A stretch of 64,000 bases of DNA from Streptomyces lasiicapitis (GCF_014646335.1 NZ_BMNG01000006.1:1-64000), one strand, 5' to 3'. Shown: positions 23,809 through 34,080, numbered from the stretch's first letter. The notes: generated by a model from the letters alone, not told the origin. Made by a program: numbers and translations.

Positions 23809-25057
23809 CCCTTCCGGCCGGCCTCCCGGGGGCCGTTCCTGTGCGCCCTCTCGTACGCCCCAGAGCAGTGGCCGCGGCGACGGCGAGGAAGCCCCCGGCG
23901 GCCAGCGGATAGACCGCCGACAGCGTCATCTGGCCAAAGTCCTGGGAGAGTTCCGGCCGCCCGGGGCGGTGCGGCACCCACCACAGGGCGTACGAACAGA
24001 ACGTCACGGCGAACCCGCCCGCCGCCGCCCACCGCGCCGCGCCACCCCGAGACACCCCGCGCGTCCACAGCAGCAGCGCCATCGGCACGCACCACACCCA
24101 GTGGTGCGACCACGACACGGGGCTGACGAGCAGCGCGGTCGCCGCACAGGCGGCGACGCCCCAGGCGCGCTCCCCGCGCACCGCCGCGGCCACCGCGACG
24201 GCGAGACCGGCCACGCACACCACCACCGCCCCGGCCGCCCACCACACCCCCGGCTCCGGGGTGTGCAGCAGCCGGGCGAGCACGCCGCGCACCGACTGGT
24301 TCGCGGTGTTCTCCGTCCGCCCGGCCCGGCCCGCCTCGAAGACCACCCGGGTCCAGAAGTTCCGCGAGTCGTCCGGCAGCACCACCGCCGTGACCGACGT
24401 CGCCCCCAGGAACGCCCCGGCGGCCACGCACGCGTGCCGCACGGCAGGCCGCCACACCCCGCGCCGTACCGCCGCGACAGTGCCGACCACCAACAAGAAG
24501 ACCGCGAACAGTGCGGGCGTCAGCTTGATCGCCGCGGCGATCCCGATGCCCATACCCGCCCACCGGTGCCCCGGGCGCCGCGTCAGGTCCCACAGCACCA
24601 GGACGGCCAGCAGCAGATTGACCTGCCCGTAGCGCAGCGTCGTCCACACGGGCTCCGACCAGACCGCCAGCGCCGACACCCACAGAGCGGTCTCCACGCG
24701 CGCGTGCCCGCGCACACCGACCAGGCACAGCGACAGCCGTACGAACGCCACAAGAAGAAGCAGGTTCCCGAGTGTCGCGAGCGTGCGCATGTCCGCCGGG
24801 TCGAGCAGCGTCAGCGGTGTGAACAGCAGCGCCGCGAACGGCGGGTAGGTCATGGGGAGGTCGTAGTCGGTGGCACGCATCGCGTACAGATCGGCCCCCG
24901 CGTGGACGGCGCCGCCCTCCGCGCGGTAGACCATCAAGTCGATCATCGAGACGTCGGCCGCGCGCTGCACGGCCCAGAAGACGGCGAAGGAGAACAGGCA
25001 GGCCCCGGCGGCCAGAGGCACACGGCGGCGGACGACGGCGGTGGCGAGCACGGTCAC
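23777..25057 (-). CDS. GT87-family polyprenyl-phosphate-mannose-dependent mannosyltransferase-like membrane protein
   Basis: 426 aa from the GTG at 25057. A longer open frame runs into the tRNA at 25172, so upstream starts are excluded. About ten transmembrane helices; an early extracytoplasmic loop has DVSMIDLMVYRAEGGAVHAG and ADLYAM, then TYPPFAALLFTPLTLLDP, the GT-C/GT87 (DUF2029) pattern also seen in PimE. The predicted role is transfer of mannose or another sugar from a polyprenyl-phosphate donor to a lipid- or wall-linked acceptor outside the membrane. The C-terminal tail is basic. Confidence 0.82.
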   Translation of the reverse strand: MTVLATAVVRRRVPLAAGACLFSFAVFWAVQRAADVSMIDLMVYRAEGGAVHAGADLYAMRATDYDLPMTYPPFAALLFTPLTLLDPADMRTLATLGNLLLLVAFVRLSLCLVGVRGHARVETALWVSALAVWSEPVWTTLRYGQVNLLLAVLVLWDLTRRPGHRWAGMGIGIAAAIKLTPALFAVFLLVVGTVAAVRRGVWRPAVRHACVAAGAFLGATSVTAVVLPDDSRNFWTRVVFEAGRAGRTENTANQSVRGVLARLLHTPEPGVWWAAGAVVVCVAGLAVAVAAAVRGERAWGVAACAATALLVSPVSWSHHWVWCVPMALLLWTRGVSRGGAARWAAAGGFAVTFCSYALWWVPHRPGRPELSQDFGQMTLSAVYPLAAGGFLAVAAATALGRTRGRTGTAPGRPAGRVKRWRRSRSA

Positions 25058-25101
25058 GAGGCGGGACGGTAGCGACCGTGTGTGTCCGGGACGGAAACGA
25101 T

Positions 25102-25132
25102 TTGGTGGACCACGGGGGTGACCGTGTAATGT
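25102..25132 (+). promoter_or_regulatory. Promoter of tRNA-Ala copy 2
   Basis: TTGGTG (25102-25107), 19-bp spacer, TAATGT (25127-25132), about 39 bp before the tRNA. Confidence 0.45.
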
Positions 25133-25171
25133 TTGCGGAGCCGCCGGGGAAACCGGGCGGAGCAGCAGCAA

Positions 25172-25244
25172 GGGGCTATAGCTCAGTTGGTAGAGCGCCT
25201 GCATGGCATGCAGGAGGTCAGGAGTTCAATTCTCCTTAGCTCCA
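25172..25244 (+). tRNA. tRNA-Ala (GGC), copy 2
   Basis: 73 nt, identical base for base to the copy at 20692-20764: same acceptor, anticodon GGC and T-loop, no encoded CCA. Different flanks and its own terminator, so it is an independent transcription unit. Confidence 0.97.
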
Positions 25245-25253
25245 CAGCAGATG

Positions 25254-25285
25254 AGCGGGCCACCCGGATCGGGTGGCCCGCTTTT
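25254..25285 (+). terminator. Intrinsic terminator of tRNA-Ala copy 2
   Basis: AGCGGGCCACCC (25254-25265), loop GGATC, GGGTGGCCCGCT (25271-25282), then TTT. Confidence 0.9.
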
Positions 25286-25340
25286 CGTGTGCCTGCTTTT
25301 CGTGCCCCTGCTCTTCGTGTGTCTGCCTTTCGTGCGCCCT
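25281..25340. repeat. 15-bp tandem repeat, four copies
   Basis: Units of the form C(T/C)(T/C)TTCGTG(T/C)(G/C)(C/T)C(T/C)(G/T) start at 25281, 25296, 25311 and 25326. They lie between the tRNA terminator and the hairpin behind the NuoF-like gene. Confidence 0.8.
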
Positions 25341-25353
25341 CTTCAGGGCGCAC
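25332..25353 (-). terminator. Hairpin downstream of the NuoF-like gene
   Basis: GTGCGCCCT (25332-25340), loop CTTC, AGGGCGCAC (25345-25353). It sits 6 bp past the stop codon at 25360 on the minus strand; no U-tract. Confidence 0.6.
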
Positions 25354-25359
25354 GGCGCG

Positions 25360-26949
25360 CTACTGCCGTCCGCTGCCGAGCGCCCTGCGGCTTCGGCCGC
25401 GCGGCAGCATCGGCAGGGCCGTGGGCGGCGGCGGGGCCGCCCCGGGGGCCTCCTCGAGGCGCAGGGCGAGCGCGGGACAGCGGCGCACCGCACGCTGGGC
25501 GCGCGCCTCCGAGTAGCGCGGCACCGAGGCCTCCGCGACCGAGGGAAAGCCGTCCGGGCCGAGCTGGATCAGCTCCGGCACGATGTCCGCGCACAGCCCG
25601 TGGCCCTGGCACAGCGTCCAGTCGACGGCGAGCCTGCGGCCGCTCGACGCCTCACCTCCAGGGCTGTCGTCCTGGAGCGGCAGCACGCCCTCCACAGGGC
25701 GGCCGCAGCCGTCGCCCAGGACATGCGCGGCCAGATCGTCCGTGAACGCCGCGATCGAGGACTCGATGAATGCCGCCGAGCCGTCCGGGTGCTTGCACGC
25801 CCCGCGCCGCTTCACCGCCCGCGTCACCTCGCGCAGCGCCTCCAGGGCGGTCGGCCCGCCGCCGTCCAGGACGTCGGCGAGGCCGCGCGCGGCGGCCGGC
25901 AGGCCCAGGTAGCAGGGGCCGCACTGACCGGCGCTCTCGGCCGCCAGCCAGTTCGCCACGTGCAGGGCCTCGCCGAGCGGACAGGTGCCCGGACCGATCG
26001 GCAGGACCGCGCCCGCCCCGAGCGCGCCCCCGCAGGCCTCCAGAGCGGCCCGGGAGACCACCGCGTCGTGCGCGGTGACCGCGTCCAGCCACTTGCCGTG
26101 ATAGCCGCCCGTGAGGACGCCTTGCGGCAGCGGCGGAGCGCCGGCGAGCTGCAGGACGTACCGAAGCGGCACACCCGTCGGGACCTCAAGGACCATGGGC
26201 CGCGCGACCGCTCCGGAGAGGGTGAGGAGCACCGTGCCGGGCTCGTCGCGCAGGCCCGTGCGCCGGTAGCGGTCGGGGCCGATGCGGGCGGCGACGGCGA
26301 GCTGCGCGAAGGTCTCCGCGTTCGACAGGAGCGTGGGCGCGCCGCCCACTCCGGAGTCGGAGGTGCGGACCTTGCGCCCCGGGGGCAGCGGTGGGCCGCC
26401 GTCCGCGGAGCGCACCAGTGCCGAGGACTCGCCGGTGACCATGCGCACCGGGTTGCGCTGCACGCGCGCGCGAAGGCTCGATCCGCGCCGGTTGCCGAGG
26501 CCGCGCTCGGCGAGCGCGGACTGCATCGACGCCTCCGTGGAGTCACGCGTGACTCCGATGACGAGGGTGCGGGCGCCGAGGGCCTCGGCGGCCAGGAGGG
26601 CGCCGTCCAGGATGAGGTGCGGGGCGCGGTTGATCAGGACGGTGTCCTTGCGGCACGCGGGCTCGTCCTCGCTGCCGTTGACGACCACCACGGGACGTAC
26701 GCCACGGCGGATCGCGGACTCCGCGACGGCCCGCAGCTTCTTGGCGAACGGGAAGCCCGCGCCGCCGCGGCCGCGCAGCGAGATCTGTTCGGCCAGCGAC
26801 GCGAGGTGCTCGCCCGCGATCGGTTCCAGCGGGCCGTGCACCTTGAGGTGCATGGCCAGGTCGAGGCGCTCGACCAGATCGAAGCCCGAGGTCAGGAGTG
26901 GAAGCCCGACGACGCGGACTTCGGGGACGTCGGGCAGGGACGCGTTCAC
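25360..26949 (-). CDS. NuoF-like flavin/Fe-S oxidoreductase fused to a ferredoxin domain
   Basis: 529 aa, GTG start overlapping the upstream gene's stop by 4 nt. The NuoF-like region has the FMN/NADH motif GRGGAGFP (residues 60-67), NGSEDEPACRKD (91-102), an SLBB-like stretch and an Fe-S region with QCGPC (about 340) and ACKHPDG (about 383). The usual SCGxCxPC reads SAGQCGPC, so one ligand Cys is missing. A C-terminal ferredoxin-like domain has CQGHGLC (about 446) and RRCP (about 490), a three-Cys pattern fitting one [3Fe-4S] or [4Fe-4S] cluster. It is not in a nuo operon. Predicted role: soluble electron-input module for the membrane protein at 26946-28439; donor unknown. Confidence 0.8.
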   Translation of the reverse strand: MNASLPDVPEVRVVGLPLLTSGFDLVERLDLAMHLKVHGPLEPIAGEHLASLAEQISLRGRGGAGFPFAKKLRAVAESAIRRGVRPVVVVNGSEDEPACRKDTVLINRAPHLILDGALLAAEALGARTLVIGVTRDSTEASMQSALAERGLGNRRGSSLRARVQRNPVRMVTGESSALVRSADGGPPLPPGRKVRTSDSGVGGAPTLLSNAETFAQLAVAARIGPDRYRRTGLRDEPGTVLLTLSGAVARPMVLEVPTGVPLRYVLQLAGAPPLPQGVLTGGYHGKWLDAVTAHDAVVSRAALEACGGALGAGAVLPIGPGTCPLGEALHVANWLAAESAGQCGPCYLGLPAAARGLADVLDGGGPTALEALREVTRAVKRRGACKHPDGSAAFIESSIAAFTDDLAAHVLGDGCGRPVEGVLPLQDDSPGGEASSGRRLAVDWTLCQGHGLCADIVPELIQLGPDGFPSVAEASVPRYSEARAQRAVRRCPALALRLEEAPGAAPPPPTALPMLPRGRSRRALGSGRQ

Positions 26950-28439
26950 TTGCTGCCTCCGGTGGACGCGTTCCAGGGTTCGCCCGTGCTGGGCGCCTGG
27001 AAGGGGCCGGGTAGCTGTTGGGTGGCGGGGCCGTCGCCGTACGCGCTGTCGCGCACGGGGTCGTGGGCGGGCTCCCGTACGGGGTCGTACGAGGCCTCGC
27101 GCACCGGCGAGGGGTAGGCCGGGGCGGGCGGTTCGTAGCGGGGCCCGGGCCCCGTGGCGTACGGATCGGGGCCGAGGGAGCCGAATCCCCTGTCTCCGTA
27201 GTCGTGTTGGGTGTCCAGGCTGTCCAAGGTGTCCAGGAAGGGGTCGTGCCCTGCGTCCGAGGGGTCGTACCGCGTGTCTACGGAGGGGTGGCCCGGGACG
27301 GCGGTGTCGTATCGCGTGTCTACGGAGGGGTGGCCGCCGTATCCGTTGTCTACGGAGTCGTGCGGGAACGGGGTCGACGGGGCCTCTGCCGGCGGTGGGG
27401 GTGAGGGGGCCGGCCAGCGCGGGGCCATGGTGGGCAGGGCCTCCGTGGGCTGGAGGTCCAGGGGGAGGGCCGCGTCGGGGTCGGAGGGCGTGGCCAGGGC
27501 GCGGTAGGCGGCGGCGATGCCGACGACCGGGGTCTGGTCGGGCGGGGCGGTGACGCGGCCCGAGGCGGTGCCGGGCAGCGGGGCGGACGCGGTGTCCCGG
27601 GTGGGCGTGCCGGGCTCGCGGCGCCGGGAGCGGCCGGGAGCGGGCCGGGCGTCCGGGTCCAGGAGGGCGAAGATCCGGGCGGCCACCTTGCGCTTGACGG
27701 GGCGCGGGGCCGCGCGCAGCGCCACCGCCCCTGCGACCGCGACCAGGCACAGGCAGTACATGACGACCACCCACGGCTTCGGGGCGCGGCCCGCGTACAG
27801 ACCGTGGACCAGGGCCGCGCACCAGGCCGGGTAGGCCAGCATGTGCAGCGCCCGCCACCGGGAGGCGACCTGGACCGGTGAGGCGAAGGCGCTGCGCAGG
27901 GCGCCGGTGACGCTGGTGGTGATCATGAGGAGCCCGGCGAGCGAGCCGAGGCCGATGAGGCCGTCGCTGCCCGAGAAGCCGAGGCCGAACGGCACCAGGG
28001 CGCCCACGAACGACACGTGGTCGAGCGCGAGCTTCACGGTGCCGTGCAGGAGCAGGAAGCCCACCGAGGCGATCGCTGTGGCCCGGTGCACGGCCTGGGC
28101 GAGCAGTCGCTGGCGGGAGCGCAGGAAGAGCCGGTCGGAGGCGACCAGGCCCCACATCACCGAGGCGGTCAGGGCGACGAGCGACAGGACGCCGGTGGTG
28201 AAGTCGAGGGCGGCGCGGAAGTCGTCGCCGCCCGCGAACACGAGCAGGGGGATGAGCAGCAGCGCGGCCGTGGTGACGATGCCGCGGGCCGCTCTGCTCG
28301 GCTCGCGGAAGGTGGGGAACGCGGGCGCCGAGGGCGGCGCCGACGGCTGGAAAGACGCGGACGCCCGGGCGGAACGCGGCGGCGACGCGGGTGCGGCGGG
28401 ACTCCTGGGACGCTTGCGGTGCGGGTTCAGAGGGTTCAT
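26946..28439 (-). CDS. Ferric reductase-like transmembrane protein with disordered tail
   Basis: 497 aa from the ATG at 28439 (CGGAG upstream; ATG 28487 is an alternative). After a Pro/Ser/Arg-rich N-terminus, six transmembrane helices (about residues 53-240) carry conserved His candidates for heme b: VHRATA, LLHGTVK, LHMLAYP and LVHGLYAG. This is the ferric reductase/NOX-like core without an FAD/NAD domain. The C-terminal half (about 250 residues) is disordered and Pro/Asp-rich, with a repeated HPSVDTRYD. The next gene starts inside its stop codon and could supply the missing flavin and Fe-S part. Function as a two-subunit transmembrane electron carrier is inferred. Confidence 0.8.
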   Translation of the reverse strand: MNPLNPHRKRPRSPAAPASPPRSARASASFQPSAPPSAPAFPTFREPSRAARGIVTTAALLLIPLLVFAGGDDFRAALDFTTGVLSLVALTASVMWGLVASDRLFLRSRQRLLAQAVHRATAIASVGFLLLHGTVKLALDHVSFVGALVPFGLGFSGSDGLIGLGSLAGLLMITTSVTGALRSAFASPVQVASRWRALHMLAYPAWCAALVHGLYAGRAPKPWVVVMYCLCLVAVAGAVALRAAPRPVKRKVAARIFALLDPDARPAPGRSRRREPGTPTRDTASAPLPGTASGRVTAPPDQTPVVGIAAAYRALATPSDPDAALPLDLQPTEALPTMAPRWPAPSPPPPAEAPSTPFPHDSVDNGYGGHPSVDTRYDTAVPGHPSVDTRYDPSDAGHDPFLDTLDSLDTQHDYGDRGFGSLGPDPYATGPGPRYEPPAPAYPSPVREASYDPVREPAHDPVRDSAYGDGPATQQLPGPFQAPSTGEPWNASTGGSK

Positions 28440-28577
28440 GGGGGCGACTCCGAAATGGTTCGGTCGCCGCATGCTAAGTCGCGCCATACCAGCGGGTACG
28501 TGGTTTGAGTTATTGCGTTGTTATCAAAGTGCGACTCGATCTTGGTGTTGCCCCGATAGTGGGCGGTACGCGGGGTA

Positions 28578-28593
28578 ACCCTTGGCCAAGGGT
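28578..28593. repeat. 16-bp perfect palindrome
   Basis: ACCCTTGGCCAAGGGT, with no central spacer, about 140 bp upstream of the reductase gene and 120 bp upstream of the leuS promoter. Candidate regulator site. Confidence 0.45.
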
Positions 28594-28699
28594 CGGGTTC
28601 CGGCCTCCATGGGGCGGGGTCCCGGGCTCGGCGAGGACGGGTCCCGGCATCCGCCCCGGGACCGGACAAAGCGCGTCGCCCCGCTCCGGAGCGCTGCGG

Positions 28700-28705
28700 T
28701 ACCCT
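28700..28705 (+). promoter_or_regulatory. -10 element of leuS leader
   Basis: TACCCT ends 6 nt before the leader-peptide ATG at 28712, so the transcript should begin at that codon. Confidence 0.55.
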
Positions 28706-28711
28706 GACGCC

Positions 28712-28750
28712 ATGCGTGCCGTACGCCTTCTGCTTAGCGGGCCGCGCTGA
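28712..28750 (+). CDS. Leucine-rich leader peptide of leuS (12 aa)
   Basis: Encodes MRAVRLLLSGPR and stops with TGA. Three consecutive Leu codons (CTT CTG CTT at 28727-28735), two of them CTT, which is rare in this GC-rich genome, make ribosome pausing sensitive to charged tRNA-Leu. It starts 6 nt after a -10 hexamer, so it is probably translated leaderless. A terminator lies 46 nt beyond its stop codon, and leuS starts 126 nt beyond. This is the layout of a transcription attenuator; the assignment is inferred. Confidence 0.7.
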   Translation: MRAVRLLLSGPR

Positions 28751-28798
28751 TCAGTCCCGACCGCCCAGTGAGCGCGGTCGGAATCGGCGCGGCGTCCC
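28739..28798 (+). promoter_or_regulatory. Possible alternative RNA structures of the leuS leader
   Basis: CCGACCGC (28757-28764) pairs with GCGGTCGG (28774-28781). The segment GGGCCGCGC (28739-28747) can also pair with GCGCGG (28787-28792) and CCC (28796-28798, 3-nt bulge), which would compete with the terminator. Which form is favoured by ribosome stalling is not resolved by eye. Confidence 0.4.
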
Positions 28799-28824
28799 CT
28801 CCTGTGCGAGGGGCATTTTTGTTT
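28796..28824 (+). terminator. Attenuator terminator before leuS
   Basis: CCCCTC (28796-28801), loop CTGTGC, GAGGGG (28808-28813), then CATTTTTGTTT. An intrinsic terminator with a real U-tract, 52 nt before the leuS start codon. Confidence 0.8.
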
Positions 28825-28876
28825 GGCCGTCCGGTCAATTCCGCAGGCAGAGACGATCGATGGAGCTTTGAGGACC

Positions 28877-31819
<2,943 letters not shown>

Positions 31820-31865
31820 GTCGGAAGGATGTTCAGGCCTGGGTCGGAACGATGTTCAGGCCTGG
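31820..31865. repeat. 23-bp tandem duplication after the leuS stop codon
   Basis: GTCGGAAGGATGTTCAGGCCTGG-type unit repeated at 31843 with one internal change. ACGATGTTCA (31849-31858) is the inverted complement of TGAACATCGT (31800-31809) at the end of leuS. Confidence 0.75.
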
Positions 31866-31978
31866 GCCCGCCGGGGCCTGGGCCCGCGCCTTCGCGGCAG
31901 ACGGTCTTTCGCGGCACGCGGCCCTTCGCGGCAGGCGGCCAACTGCGCGCCTGCCGAAGCGCATCGGGGTAGTCCCCT

Positions 31979-32027
31979 ACGGGCAGCTTGGGGGTTCCGC
32001 TGGAACCCTCGGGCTGCCCGTTGCGTT
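31979..32027 (+). terminator. Terminator of leuS
   Basis: ACGGGCAGC (31979-31987) pairs with GCTGCCCGT (32013-32021), and inner GGGTTCC/GGAACCC (loop GCT) extends the stem; TGCGTTT follows. Confidence 0.85.
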
Positions 32028-32126
32028 TACCGTGGAGAAGGTCGCAGTCCGCGTTGGCACACCGGCGCGCTGGGGCCGCCGCAGACCGAGCCGCACACCG
32101 ATTCGCCGGGCCGAAGGAGAAGCATC

Positions 32127-32927
32127 GTGGAAGCCGTGATCGCAGTGGTCGCGCTGCTCTTCGTGCTGTTCCTGGCGGTGGGGGCGTATGCGACGGTCAA
32201 GGTGGTCGGTGCGGCCCGCCGAGGAGTGGACCGCACGATCACGCAGGCCCGCCGCACCGTGGAGGACACCACGCTGCGCGCGAGAACCCTCGCGCAGCCC
32301 GGCGCCGTCGGCGAGTTGGCCCAGCTCCGCCTCAAGCTGCGCACCTCGATGCGGGCCACCCAGGACTCGCTGCGCGCGGGCGTCGCCGAGGACTCCTCGC
32401 TGCACGAGTCCCTCGCGCTCTTCCAGCGCCTGAGCGCCCACGGCCACGAGCTGGACGACGACCTCAAGCGCCTGGAGCGCGAGCCCGACCGCATCGAGCT
32501 CAGCCAGCGCCTGCCCGCCCTGAAGGAGCGCACCGAACAGATCGTCAAGGCCGCCGACTCACTCCGCTGGGCGGCCCGCGACCGCGCGCACAAGTTCGCC
32601 GACGACGACCTGGACCTGCTCAGCGAGCAGATCGACATGGAGGCGGGCGCGCTGCGGCACTGGACGAAGGAGACCACCGACGACCAGCCCCTCACCTCCT
32701 GGTCCGACCCCAAGCCGACGGCCGGGACGGGCCAGGCGAAGAACGGCGCGAGCCCCGTGGCCGACCTGAACAAGCCCTCCCAGCCGACGCCGAAGCCGCA
32801 GGCGTCCGCCCGCGCGGAAGCCGCCGAGCGCGCCGCCCAGGAACCCACCCGCCAGGCCATCACCCCGCCGGCACCGCAGCCGACGTACCCCTGGCAGAAG
32901 AAGCCCAAGCCCGAGAGCACCACCTGA
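32127..32927 (+). CDS. Membrane-anchored coiled-coil protein
   Basis: 266 aa, GTG behind GAAGGAGAAG. One N-terminal helix (VIAVVALLFVLFLAVGAYAT, residues 4-23), then a long Ala/Arg/Leu-rich helical region (about 30-185) with heptad-like spacing, and a Pro/Ala/Lys-rich disordered C-terminus ending YPWQKKPKPESTT. No catalytic motif; the architecture suits a scaffold or cytoskeleton-related protein. Lies alone between leuS and the DegV gene. Function unknown. Confidence 0.8.
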   Translation: MEAVIAVVALLFVLFLAVGAYATVKVVGAARRGVDRTITQARRTVEDTTLRARTLAQPGAVGELAQLRLKLRTSMRATQDSLRAGVAEDSSLHESLALFQRLSAHGHELDDDLKRLEREPDRIELSQRLPALKERTEQIVKAADSLRWAARDRAHKFADDDLDLLSEQIDMEAGALRHWTKETTDDQPLTSWSDPKPTAGTGQAKNGASPVADLNKPSQPTPKPQASARAEAAERAAQEPTRQAITPPAPQPTYPWQKKPKPESTT

Positions 32928-33047
32928 CCCGCATGCCCCACCCTCGGCACCGGAGCCCGGCCCTCACGCGCCCGCGGCCTCGTCGGCGGGCGTGGGCCCC
33001 GTCCCCCGCGTGAAGGGGCCGGACTGCCGCACCGGGGTTCCTGCGGG

Positions 33048-33053
33048 TAATCT
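33048..33053 (+). promoter_or_regulatory. -10 element of the DegV gene
   Basis: TAATCT ends 7 nt before the ATG at 33061; the mRNA is probably leaderless. Confidence 0.5.
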
Positions 33054-33060
33054 CCAGCTC

Positions 33061-33906
33061 ATGTCCCGCCATGTCGCGATCGTCACCGATTCAACGGCCT
33101 ACCTGCCGCAACGGACGATGGAGCGGCACGACATCACCGCGGTGCCGCTGACCGTGGTCCTCGGCAATCAGGCGCTCGAAGAGGGCACCGAGATCTCCGC
33201 CCGCTCCCTCGCCCTCGCCCTGCAGAAGCGCCGCCCCGTCACCACCTCGCGGCCCAGCCCCGAAGTCTTCGCGCGGACCTACCGCAAGGTCGCGGAGGCC
33301 GGCGCCACCGGCATCGTCTCGCTCCACCTGTCGGCCGAATTCTCCGGAACGTACGACGCCGCCGTCCTCGCCGCACGCGAGGCGCCGGTACCGGTGCGCG
33401 TCGTGGACACCGGCATGGTCGCGATGGCCCTCGGCTTCTGCGCGCTGGCCGCGGCCGAGACCGCGGAGGCGGGCGGCTCCATGGACGAAGCGGTGACGGC
33501 CGCCGAGAAGCGGGCCGCGGGCACGTCCGCGTACTTCTACGTCGACACCCTCGACTACCTCCGCCGCGGCGGCCGCATCGGCGCCGCCCAGGCCCTCCTC
33601 GGCTCCGCACTCGCCGTGAAACCACTGCTCTCGCTGGACGACGGCCGCATCGAGATGCTGGAGAAGGTACGCACGGCGTCGAAGGCGATCGCCCGCCTGG
33701 AGGAGATCGTGGTGGAGCGGGCCGGGGCGCACGAGGTGGACATCGCGGTGCACCATCTGGCCGCGCCCGAGCGCGCGACGGCCCTCGCGGATCGTCTGCG
33801 AGACCGCGTCCCGGGCTTGGCCGAGCTGCATGTCAGTGAGGTGGGCGCGGTGATTGGGGCGCATACGGGGCCTGGGTTGTTGGGGGCTGTGGTTTCGCCT
33901 CGTTGA
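33061..33906 (+). CDS. DegV family fatty-acid-binding protein
   Basis: 281 aa, ATG 33061. Begins MSRHVAIVTDSTAYLP, the DegV signature with the TDST motif that contacts the fatty acid carboxylate; TSRPSPEVF and LHLSAEFSGTYDAA follow, and the C-terminal domain has YFYVDTLDYLRRGGRIG. DegV/FakB proteins present fatty acids to FakA kinase in Firmicutes; no fakA is seen here, so the partner is unknown. Monocistronic in appearance. Confidence 0.9.
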   Translation: MSRHVAIVTDSTAYLPQRTMERHDITAVPLTVVLGNQALEEGTEISARSLALALQKRRPVTTSRPSPEVFARTYRKVAEAGATGIVSLHLSAEFSGTYDAAVLAAREAPVPVRVVDTGMVAMALGFCALAAAETAEAGGSMDEAVTAAEKRAAGTSAYFYVDTLDYLRRGGRIGAAQALLGSALAVKPLLSLDDGRIEMLEKVRTASKAIARLEEIVVERAGAHEVDIAVHHLAAPERATALADRLRDRVPGLAELHVSEVGAVIGAHTGPGLLGAVVSPR

Positions 33907-34015
33907 GAGGCCTGGCAGGGTCTGGCCGGGGGCCTTTGAGGTGCCGGGGCCTGGCTCGCGGAGTGCTCTCGGCGTTCTGGTTCGGGGTCCGTGTCTCCTC
34001 GTATGGGTGACCGGG

Positions 34016-34024
34016 TTATCCACA
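34016..34024 (+). promoter_or_regulatory. DnaA-box-like sequence upstream of comEA
   Basis: TTATCCACA, a perfect match to the E. coli consensus, 70 bp before the comEA start codon. May be chance, although A/T-rich 9-mers are rare in this genome. Confidence 0.35.
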
Positions 34025-34080
34025 ACTGTTGGGTAATCCCCGGGAATTGGGCAAGATCAACAACTTCTCGCGGCGGTGCC

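Larger units (their letters stand above)
28440..28876 (+). other. Gap between the reductase gene and leuS: divergent promoters and attenuator
   Basis: Holds an AT-richer stretch (28495-28560) likely to contain the minus-strand promoter, a 16-bp perfect palindrome (28578-28593), the leuS promoter, a 12-codon leader peptide and an intrinsic terminator, described separately. Confidence 0.7.
31820..32126 (+). other. Gap after leuS: repeats, terminator and promoter region
   Basis: Contains a 23-bp tandem duplication (31820-31865), G/C-rich repeats, the leuS terminator (31979-32027), and the presumed promoter and GAAGGAGAAG ribosome-binding site of the next gene. No gene is seen. Confidence 0.7.

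Noticed and set aside
20692..25244. tRNA-flanked segment as an integrative element
   Set aside because: No integrase, excisionase, replication or transfer gene, and the second tRNA is complete with its own promoter and terminator.
25360..28155. NuoF-like protein as a 931-aa fusion reaching into the reductase gene
   Set aside because: The extra 402 codons lie in another frame of the ferric reductase gene; the GTG at 26949 with a 4-bp overlap is the better start.
34016..34024. Replication origin near the DnaA-box-like site
   Set aside because: Only one box, no cluster, no dnaA/dnaN/gyrB genes nearby.
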